From the NCBI GenBank assembly GCA_025935275.1, contig JAICVP010000036.1:1-12279 (forward strand): a stretch of 12,279 nucleotides of DNA, in the 5' to 3' direction. This DNA comes from Thermoleophilia bacterium (GTDB lineage: Bacteria; Actinomycetota; Thermoleophilia; Gaiellales; Gaiellaceae). The position numbers were made by a program, and so were the translations under genes. How positions within the stretch are numbered: position 1 is the first letter of the stretch; every line of letters starts with the position of its first letter. The notes below the pieces were generated by a model, which saw only the letters and a list, made by a program, of their open reading frames with translations, had not been told where the DNA came from and did no database searches. Below are positions 5,889 to 11,406 of this stretch, in pieces.

Positions 5889-7339
5889 GAAGCGCTCCTT
5901 CCGTTACGGGCAGCGAGCGCCTGCTTGGCTTTCACGGCCAGCCAGAGCTCCATGCGCTGCTCGGGGTCGTCGGGGTGGCGGCCCGTCTGCTCGCGCAGGC
6001 GGTCCATCCGGTAGCGAAGGGTGTGGCGGTGCACGCCGAGCTCGTCGGCGGCATCGCTCCAGCGACAGCCCGCGTCCAGGAGGGCGGTCAGCGACTCGAC
6101 GAGCCAGGTGTTACCGGCAGCCGGGCCGAGGACGCGGTCCACGAACGCCTCGAGAGCGGCGTCGGGAAGGCTGAGCAGGAGCTCGAGGGAGCCGAGGTCC
6201 TGGTAGGAGGCGACCTCGCCGCTCGCGGCATCGAGCGCTGCGCGCGCGTCGAGGAGGCTCCGGCCGAGCCCGCGCCCCTGGGACGGGCGCCCGACGCCCA
6301 CTCTCGCCATCGGCTCGGCTGCCACGACGCGGCGAGCGAGCGTCATCACCTCCTGCTCGCTCTCGGCGCCGACGAGGAACGCCGCGCGGTCCCGACGCGC
6401 CGTGGAGAGATAGGGGACGCTCCCGCGCTCGAGCTCCTCGGCGACCTCGTCGCGAAGGCGCTCGCTGGAGAGGCCGTTGCGCGGCACGGCGAGCAGAGCG
6501 GCGTACTCCCGGTCGGACTCGAGCCCGAAAGCCGCCATGCGGCGCGCCGCCTCCCGGTCGTCGAGGCGGTCGTCCTCGAGGTCCTCGAGGAGGTCGCCGG
6601 CCAGCCGCAGCTCCGCCGCGCTCACCGCGCGCCGCCGTGAAAGCTCGAAGGCGAGCGCCGACTGCCCGTGGTGAAGGACGAGACGGTCGTATTCGCCGAA
6701 CTCGCCTTCCTCCCGGGCGGCCTTGAGCGTGACCATCTGCCCCGGCGAGACAACCGGGAGCTCGAGGGCCTTCTCGAAGCCGAGCCGATTTCGCGCGTGG
6801 CGCTCCGCCACGACGCGCCCGCTCTCGTCGACGAGGGCAAGGCTGCAGCCGAGGTGATTGCAGACGACGGCGAGCAGGGCCTGCAGGCCGCGGCCCTCGA
6901 GCACGGCCGCAGCGAGGCGCTCGTGCACCTCGAGCGCGCGCGTCATCTGCTCGAGCTGCTCGCTGGCGAGATGCGTGACCGCCGCCTTCGTGATGGCGAC
7001 GAATGGGATCTCATACGGAACCGCGAGCACCGGGAAGGCGAGCTTGTTCGCCTCCTCGACGACCGGCGCGGGCACATCCGGAAAGCCGAAGCCGACGCCG
7101 AACCCGAGGCCCGCGAGCCCGTGCTTGGCGAGCCGGCGCACGTAGGCGCGCTGCGTCGTGGCCATCTCGCCCACGCCGAGCCCGGTGGTGAGCAGAAACT
7201 CGCCGCCCTCCAGGAACTGGGTCGGGTCGGCGAGTTCGGAGACGTGCAGCCAGCTGACCTCGTTCCGCAGGCCGTCCGCGCCTCCGGCGACCGCCAGCCG
7301 GAGCTCGGGGAGCTCCGCGATCTCCTGAACGGTCAGCAC
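5885..7339 (-). CDS. PucR/CdaR-family transcriptional regulator
   Basis: A 484-residue cytoplasmic regulator in the standard PucR layout: an N-terminal PucR sensing domain (about 2-122, TVQEIAELPELRLAV then SELADPTQFLEGGEFLLTTG), a central GGDEF-like CdaR domain (about 272-377), and a C-terminal PucR helix-turn-helix (about 412-470; core SDAADELGVHRHTLRYRMDRL). Family members sense amino acids, amines or purine breakdown products and usually control the adjacent operon. Here the gene is first in a block with an aminotransferase, dehydrogenase and transporter, and overlaps the aminotransferase by 4 nt, so autoregulation and substrate sensing are likely. I chose GTG at 7339 because it gives MLTVQEI, the usual family beginning. 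TTG at 7363 would add eight residues, but it lies in a 12-bp direct repeat that may be an operator. Neither start has a good ribosome site. Confidence 0.92.
   Translation of the reverse strand: MLTVQEIAELPELRLAVAGGADGLRNEVSWLHVSELADPTQFLEGGEFLLTTGLGVGEMATTQRAYVRRLAKHGLAGLGFGVGFGFPDVPAPVVEEANKLAFPVLAVPYEIPFVAITKAAVTHLASEQLEQMTRALEVHERLAAAVLEGRGLQALLAVVCNHLGCSLALVDESGRVVAERHARNRLGFEKALELPVVSPGQMVTLKAAREEGEFGEYDRLVLHHGQSALAFELSRRRAVSAAELRLAGDLLEDLEDDRLDDREAARRMAAFGLESDREYAALLAVPRNGLSSERLRDEVAEELERGSVPYLSTARRDRAAFLVGAESEQEVMTLARRVVAAEPMARVGVGRPSQGRGLGRSLLDARAALDAASGEVASYQDLGSLELLLSLPDAALEAFVDRVLGPAAGNTWLVESLTALLDAGCRWSDAADELGVHRHTLRYRMDRLREQTGRHPDDPEQRMELWLAVKAKQALAARNGRSAS
5895..5902 (-). promoter_or_regulatory. 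Shine-Dalgarno site that decides the aminotransferase TTG start
   Basis: GGAAGGAG on the minus strand, within the 3' end of the regulator gene, 6 nt upstream of TTG at 5888. Its quality and spacing are the main reason to accept the rare start codon. Confidence 0.75.
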
Positions 7340-7346
7340 GCTTGCT

Positions 7347-7429
7347 TTCGACGCACGGGCCAAAGACGCTACGCCGTTACGCGCCTTCGAGCAACCAGGA
7401 ACGCGCGCCTCTTGGACGCACGGGCCGAA
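7347..7429. repeat. Pair of 12-bp direct repeats at the pucR-type promoter region
   Basis: GACGCACGGGCC occurs at 7350-7361 and again at 7415-7426, 65 bp apart. With flanks the match is 16 of 18 (7347-7364 and 7412-7429). Both copies lie just upstream of, or at, the start of the regulator gene, so they are candidate binding sites for that regulator. This role is inference; no characterised operator is recognised. Confidence 0.4.
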
Positions 7430-7458
7430 CAGAGGGCTGGAGTCCCAGCCCTCTCTGT
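7429..7458 (-). terminator. Stem-loop at the end of the small membrane protein gene, possible terminator
   Basis: AGAGGGCTGG (7431-7440) and CCAGCCCTCT (7445-7454) form a perfect 10-bp stem with a 4-base loop. Two further pairs (7429-7430 with 7457-7458) can form past a 2-base bulge. It begins at the stop codon of the minus-strand gene upstream of the regulator. No T-run follows on either strand, so it may be a non-canonical terminator, a pause or an mRNA-end stabiliser. Confidence 0.45.
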
Positions 7459-7712
7459 CAGTGACCCTCGATGACCTTGCCGGCCTTCGCGATCCCGCGG
7501 GAGATCATGTACGCGGCCGCGAGGAACACCGTCGCCGTCGTGAACTCGGGCCAGTCGACCCGGTCGGAGGCCACGGTGATGATGAAGACCACGGCCCAGA
7601 CCAGCAAGAAGACGACGAGCTCGCCGTTCGGGGCCGGCATCGTCGGCATCCCGTAGTAGGGCTGGCCGTATCCCTGCGAGGGTGGCGGAGGTGGTGGAGT
7701 GCTTTGCGTCAT
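7458..7712 (-). CDS. Small proline-rich two-helix membrane protein, function unknown
   Basis: I do not recognise this family. The 84-residue product starts with a low-complexity segment (1-30) containing six consecutive prolines (6-11) followed by Gly, Gln, Tyr and Met residues. Two hydrophobic helices follow, at about 31-48 (ELVVFLLVWAVVFIITVA) and 58-74, separated by a short acidic, Trp-containing loop, and it ends in a charged tail (KAGKVIEGH). The frame stays open far upstream, but that part is antisense to the VOC gene. The ATG at 7712 is chosen because the sensible protein pattern begins there. The poly-proline run would be expected to need EF-P for translation. It is divergent from the VOC gene (48 bp between starts) and upstream of the regulator on the same strand, separated from it by a hairpin. 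Confidence 0.72.
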   Translation of the reverse strand: MTQSTPPPPPPSQGYGQPYYGMPTMPAPNGELVVFLLVWAVVFIITVASDRVDWPEFTTATVFLAAAYMISRGIAKAGKVIEGH

Positions 7713-7760
7713 GCCCGCCCCGTTCCCTACCGGAAGGCCGAATCCTCCGCGCCGAGTACG

Positions 7761-8384
7761 ATGGGGCCGCCGGTGCACCTGTTCCACTACCACCTCGTGA
7801 CGAGCAAGGTCCGGCTGCTCGAAGCCCGGTATCTCGGCAAGCTCGGCTTCGAGCTCATCGGCCGCTATGGCTGGCGGGGCGAGAGCTCGCACTGGTTCGA
7901 GGCGGGCACGTCCTGGGAGGAGCTGGACAAGATCGGCTTCCGCCTGCGCCTCGTGGAGGTCGGGCGCGGCGCCGTCAACGTCGTCCTCCAGCCGGGCCAC
8001 TGGGATGTGCCGCGCGTCGACCACCTCGGCATCGCGCTCGAGGAGGACGACTACGAGACCGTCCTCGACCGGGCCCGCGATCTCGGCCTGAAGATCCAGG
8101 ACCACCCGGGCAAGCGCACCTTCGTCACCACCGAGGCCGGCTATCGGCTCGAGGTGCACCCGCCGCGCGACTGGGTGGATGACGCACTGGCGCAGGCGGA
8201 CGAGATGCAGATCGGCGAGCTCCACCTGCGCGCGCACGATCCCGAGGAGAAGGCGGTCGCGCTCGCCGAGATCCTGCTCCTCGAGCGCGAGGGGACGAGC
8301 GTGCGGCTCGGGGAGAGCATCGTGCGCTTCCTCCCCGCCGGGCCCGAGGGCCGACCGGAGCTCGTCGCCGAGGTGCTGGCGTGA
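7761..8384 (+). CDS. VOC (glyoxalase/bleomycin-resistance fold) family protein coupled to purM
   Basis: A 207-residue protein with vicinal-oxygen-chelate type repeats. Unit 1 starts at HLFHYHLVTSK (6-16), unit 2 at VPRVDHLGIAL (83-93) and ends in YRLEVHPP (128-135), and a third partial unit runs from IGELHLRAHD (151-160) to IVRFLP (187-192). Possible metal ligands by pattern are His9 or His11, His88, Glu131 and His155. No specific enzyme is recognised: VOC proteins include lyases, dioxygenases, isomerases and resistance proteins. The stop overlaps the purM GTG by 4 bases (GTGA), so it should be co-translated with purM and may start the second half of the purine operon. ATG at 7761 has no Shine-Dalgarno sequence; GTG at 7773 (giving MHLFHYH) is an equally good start. 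The open frame upstream of 7761 is antisense to the small membrane protein. Confidence 0.82.
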   Translation: MGPPVHLFHYHLVTSKVRLLEARYLGKLGFELIGRYGWRGESSHWFEAGTSWEELDKIGFRLRLVEVGRGAVNVVLQPGHWDVPRVDHLGIALEEDDYETVLDRARDLGLKIQDHPGKRTFVTTEAGYRLEVHPPRDWVDDALAQADEMQIGELHLRAHDPEEKAVALAEILLLEREGTSVRLGESIVRFLPAGPEGRPELVAEVLA

Positions 8385-9277
8385 GCTCCTACGAGGCCGC
8401 CGGAGTGTCTCTGGGGAAGGCCGAGGCCGTCGTCGAGCGGCTGCGGGCAGCGGTGGCTTCCACCGGCGGTTCCCTGGGCGGCTTCGCGGGCCTTCACCCT
8501 CTCGACGACGAGCGGCTGCTGGCCGCGACCATGGACGGGGTCGGAACGAAGCTCATCCTCTCTCGCCGCGCCGGCCGTCTTTTCGACGCGGGCATGGACC
8601 TCGCCGCGCACTGCGTCAACGACGTCGCGACGACCGGCGCCGACCCGCTTTTCTTCCTGGACTACGTCGCGTCCGGCTCGCTCGACCTCGAGGAGGTGGC
8701 CGAGCTCGTCGAAGGCGCCGCCTCGGTCTGCCGCGAAGCCGGGTGCGCAATCCTCGGCGGCGAGAGCGCGGAGCTTCCCGGGATCTACCGGGACGAGGAG
8801 CTGGACTTCGCCGGAGCCTGCGTCGGCGTCGTGCGCCGGGCTGACCTCGTCGACGGCTCGCGCTGCCAGGCCGGCGACGTCGTCCTCGGGCTCCCCTCTT
8901 CGGGCCTGCACGCGAACGGCTTCACGCTCGTCCGCAGCCTGGTCGGCGAGGGCGACTTCGACGCCGACCTCCTGCTGCCGCCGACCCGCCTCTATCTCGA
9001 CGACGTGCGCCGCCTCCGGGCCCAGGCCGACGTACGCGCCTTCGCCCATGTCACCGGCGGCGGGATCATGGGCAACCTCCCGCGCGTGCTCCCGGCCGGC
9101 CTCCGCGCCGAGATCGACTGGGGCTCGTGGGAGCGGCCGGCCGTCTACGGCTGGCTCGACGACCAGGGCGTCTCCGAGGAGGAGCAGCGGCGCGTCTTCA
9201 ACCTGGGCATCGGGATGTGCGCCGTCGTGCCCGAGGCCGACGCCGGCGCGGGCCTCGTCATCGGCCGCCTCGCGTGA
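8381..9277 (+). CDS. purM: Phosphoribosylformylglycinamidine cyclo-ligase (AIR synthetase) PurM
   Basis: PurM closes the imidazole ring: FGAM plus ATP gives AIR. Landmarks are SLGGFAGL (31-38), MDGVGTKL (51-58), HCVNDVATTGADPLFFLDY (77-95), GGESAELPGIY (126-136), LPSSGLHANGF (171-181), HVTGGGIMGNLPRVLP (223-238) and FNLGIGM (273-279). The N-terminal AIRS and C-terminal AIRS_C domains are both present. At 298 residues it is shorter than the usual 340-350: by eye against E. coli PurM, the loop before LPPTRLY is about ten residues shorter, and the C-terminus stops soon after FNLGIGMCAVVP, shortening the last helix and strand. All recognised active-site motifs remain, so it should work. GTG at 8381 overlaps the VOC stop (GTGA) and has GAGG 7 nt upstream; its own TGA overlaps the purN GTG in the same way. 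Confidence 0.96.
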   Translation: MSSYEAAGVSLGKAEAVVERLRAAVASTGGSLGGFAGLHPLDDERLLAATMDGVGTKLILSRRAGRLFDAGMDLAAHCVNDVATTGADPLFFLDYVASGSLDLEEVAELVEGAASVCREAGCAILGGESAELPGIYRDEELDFAGACVGVVRRADLVDGSRCQAGDVVLGLPSSGLHANGFTLVRSLVGEGDFDADLLLPPTRLYLDDVRRLRAQADVRAFAHVTGGGIMGNLPRVLPAGLRAEIDWGSWERPAVYGWLDDQGVSEEEQRRVFNLGIGMCAVVPEADAGAGLVIGRLA

Positions 9278-9828
9278 TCGGCGTCCTCGTCTCGGGAACC
9301 GGCACGAACCTGCAGGCGCTCCTGGACGCGAGGCTCCCCGTGACCGCAGTTGCGTCCAACACGGCCGGCGTCCAGGCCCTCCAGCGCGCTGAGCGGGCCT
9401 CGGTCCCTGCCGCGGTCTTTCCCGAGAAGGACTACGCGGACCGCGCCGAGCGCGACGAGGCGATGGCCGACTGGCTCGACGCGCACGGCGTCGAGCTCGT
9501 CGTGTGCGCCGGCTACATGCAGCTCCTCAGCCGCGGCTTCCTCGGCAGATTCCCGTGCCTCAACGTGCATCCGTCGCTCCTGCCCGCGTTTCCCGGGCTG
9601 GACGCAGTCGGCCAGGCTCTCGAGGCGGGCGCAAAAGAGACCGGCGTGACCGTCCATTTCCTCGACGAAGGGGTGGACACCGGGCCGGTCATCGCCCAGG
9701 AGCCGGTCGCCATCGAGGCGGGCGACACCGTCGAGAGCCTGCACGAGCGGCTCCATGCGGTCGAGCACCGCCTCCTGCCCGAGGCGGTTAGCCTCTATCT
9801 GGCGGGCGCCATAAGCTCCCGACCCTGA
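9274..9828 (+). CDS. purN: Phosphoribosylglycinamide formyltransferase PurN
   Basis: PurN transfers the formyl group of 10-formyltetrahydrofolate to GAR, giving FGAR (third step of IMP synthesis). The 184-residue protein shows the phosphate loop LVSGTGTNLQALL (5-17), LVVCAGYMQLLS (75-86), the catalytic pair Asn97 and His99 in CLNVHPSLLP, and catalytic Asp135 in DEGVDTGPVIAQ. The start is GTG at 9274, giving MIGVLVSGTG directly; the longer open frame upstream is out of frame with, and inside, purM and is not used. The GTGA overlap with purM and the TGATG overlap with purH, with no convincing ribosome site for either, point to translation coupled along the operon. It is slightly shorter than the E. 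coli enzyme (212) but complete. Confidence 0.96.
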   Translation: MIGVLVSGTGTNLQALLDARLPVTAVASNTAGVQALQRAERASVPAAVFPEKDYADRAERDEAMADWLDAHGVELVVCAGYMQLLSRGFLGRFPCLNVHPSLLPAFPGLDAVGQALEAGAKETGVTVHFLDEGVDTGPVIAQEPVAIEAGDTVESLHERLHAVEHRLLPEAVSLYLAGAISSRP

Positions 9829-11372
9829 TGCCCGTCCGGCGAGCGCTCATCTCCGTCTTCGACAAGACGGGCCTCGACCGCTTCGCCACCGGCCTCGCCG
9901 AGCTGGGCGTCGAGCTCGTCGCGAGCGGCGGCACGGCCGCCTACATCTCCGAGCTTGGGCTCTCCGTTACTCCGGTCGACGCGCTCACCGACGTGCCCGA
10001 GATGCTCGGCGGGCGCGTGAAGACGCTGCACCCCAGGATCCACGGGGCGATCCTGGCGCGGCGGGACGTCAGGGCCGACGTGGACGCGCTCGAGGAACAC
10101 GGCATCGAGCCGTTCGACCTCGTCTGCGTCAATCTCTACCCCTTCGCCCAGGTGGCGAGCCGCAAGGACGTGCGCGAGGAAGAGGCCGTCGAGATGATCG
10201 ACATCGGCGGGCCCGCCATGCTGCGCGCCGCAGCGAAGAACTTCGAGCACGTCGCGCCCGTCTGCTCGATCGAGCGCTACGACGCACTCCTCCTCGAGAT
10301 CCAGGCGACCGGGGAGGTCGACGCGGACACGCGGCGCGAGCTGGCGGCCGAGGCGTTCGCGCACACGGCCGCCTACGAAGCCTCGATCGCGACCTGGTTC
10401 GGCGACCGCGAGACGTTCCCGCCCAAGCTGATCGTCGCGCTCGAGCGCCAGCGCGAGCTTCCCTACGGCGAGAACCCGCACCAGCGCGCCGCGTACTACG
10501 TCGAGAGCGGCGCGCGTCGCGATCTCCTCTCGCGCGTCGAGCAGCTGTCCGGCAAGGAGCTCTCCTTCAACAACCTGGCCGATCTGGACGCGGCCCGCGG
10601 AGTCCTGGCCGAGTTCGAGCTCCCTACCTGCGTGGTGGTCAAGCACGGAAACCCCTGCGGAGTCGGCGTCGCCTCCGCGCTCGAGGACGCGGCGGCGAAG
10701 GCATACGCCGCCGACCCGGTCTCGGCCTACGGCGGCGTCGTGGCGGTCAACCGGCGGGTCGACCCGCCGCTCGCGCAACGCCTCGCAGACGAGTTCGTCG
10801 AGGTGCTGATCGCGCCCGAGTACACCGCCGACGCGGCGGAGATCCTCAAGCAGAAGCCGAACACGCGGATCTTGGAAGACCGCGAGCGGCGCCGAGCGAC
10901 CCTGGGCGAGCGCGACTTCGCCCGGGTGATCGGCGGCTTCCTCGTCCAGGACTCCGACGCCGAGGTGGACGACCGCGAGGGAATGGAGGTACAGGCCGGC
11001 GAACAGCCCGACGAGCGGCTCTGGGGCGATCTCCTCTTCGCCTGGCGCATCTGCAAGCACGTCAACTCGAATGCGATCGTCGTCGCCAAGGAGCTGCAGA
11101 CCCTCGGGGTCGGAGCCGGCCAGATGAGCCGCGTCGAGTCGGTGAAGATCGCGCTGGACAAGGCCCGCGAGCTGGGGCATGCCCTCGAGGGAGCGGTGCT
11201 CGCCTCCGACGCGTTCTTTCCCTTCCCGGACGGTCCGCAACTCGCGCTGGACGCGGGAGTGAAGGCGATCGTCCAGCCCGGCGGATCGAAGCGGGACGAC
11301 GAGGTCGTGGCCGCAGTCGCCGAGGCCGGAGGCACGATCGTCTTCGCGCCCCGACGCCACTTCAGGCACTGA
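9828..11372 (+). CDS. purH: Bifunctional AICAR transformylase/IMP cyclohydrolase PurH
   Basis: PurH performs the last two steps to IMP: formylation of AICAR with 10-formyltetrahydrofolate, then cyclisation of FAICAR. The 514-residue protein has an N-terminal MGS-like cyclohydrolase domain (1-195; ALISVFDKTGL, ELVASGGTAAYI, GGRVKTLHPRIHGAIL, VNLYPF) and a C-terminal transformylase domain (about 200-514; LPYGENPHQ 211-219, SGKELSFNNL 241-250, VVKHGNPCG with catalytic Lys272 and His273, KHVNSNAIV 410-418, GQMSRVES 431-438, FPFPDG 464-469). It ends in the family-typical RRHFRH. Length is normal. ATG at 9828 overlaps the purN TGA by one base and lacks a Shine-Dalgarno sequence, so translation is probably coupled. 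Confidence 0.97.
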   Translation: MPVRRALISVFDKTGLDRFATGLAELGVELVASGGTAAYISELGLSVTPVDALTDVPEMLGGRVKTLHPRIHGAILARRDVRADVDALEEHGIEPFDLVCVNLYPFAQVASRKDVREEEAVEMIDIGGPAMLRAAAKNFEHVAPVCSIERYDALLLEIQATGEVDADTRRELAAEAFAHTAAYEASIATWFGDRETFPPKLIVALERQRELPYGENPHQRAAYYVESGARRDLLSRVEQLSGKELSFNNLADLDAARGVLAEFELPTCVVVKHGNPCGVGVASALEDAAAKAYAADPVSAYGGVVAVNRRVDPPLAQRLADEFVEVLIAPEYTADAAEILKQKPNTRILEDRERRRATLGERDFARVIGGFLVQDSDAEVDDREGMEVQAGEQPDERLWGDLLFAWRICKHVNSNAIVVAKELQTLGVGAGQMSRVESVKIALDKARELGHALEGAVLASDAFFPFPDGPQLALDAGVKAIVQPGGSKRDDEVVAAVAEAGGTIVFAPRRHFRH

Positions 11373-11389
11373 CCCGTTCCAGGCTGCAG

Positions 11390-11405
11390 GCCGTATCGTT
11401 ACGGC
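11390..11405 (+). other. Small perfect hairpin directly before the cystathionine beta-synthase ATG
   Basis: GCCGTA (11390-11395), a TCGT loop and TACGGC (11400-11405) form a 6-bp stem ending one base before the ATG. There is no Shine-Dalgarno sequence in the 34-nt gap after purH. The same bases contain TATCGT (11394-11399), which fits the actinobacterial TANNNT -10 pattern 7 nt before the ATG, so a leaderless start is an alternative reading. Both readings are tentative. Confidence 0.3.
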
Positions 11406-11406
11406 G

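Noticed and set aside
5901..5909. Palindrome CCGTTACGG, with related CGTTACG strings near 7375 and 11398, as a shared operator
   Set aside because: One copy is inside the regulator coding end, the spacing and context differ, and a 7-9 base match at this composition is weak evidence.
5885..7339. Regulator as a controller of purine breakdown, suggested by the PucR name and the purine neighbours
   Set aside because: The operon has no xanthine dehydrogenase, allantoinase or urate enzyme, and its aminotransferase is class III rather than the class V ureidoglycine type. The PucR family is broad.
7461..7760. Upstream extension of the VOC frame to give 307 residues
   Set aside because: The extra part is antisense to the small membrane protein and rich in Arg, Asp and His; the VOC pattern begins only after 7761.
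7713..8237. Upstream extension of the small membrane protein frame to give 259 residues
   Set aside because: The extra part is antisense to the VOC gene and has no domain-like pattern; the sensible protein begins at ATG 7712.
9592..9621. PurN loop PGLDAVGQAL, which differs from E. coli PGLHTHRQAL
   Set aside because: Bacillus-type PurN has a similar loop (PGKDAIGQA), so this is normal variation.
9795..11369. Long minus-strand open frame (about 524 codons) opposite purH
   Set aside because: Exact antisense of purH, which has full-length family motifs; the antisense protein shows none.
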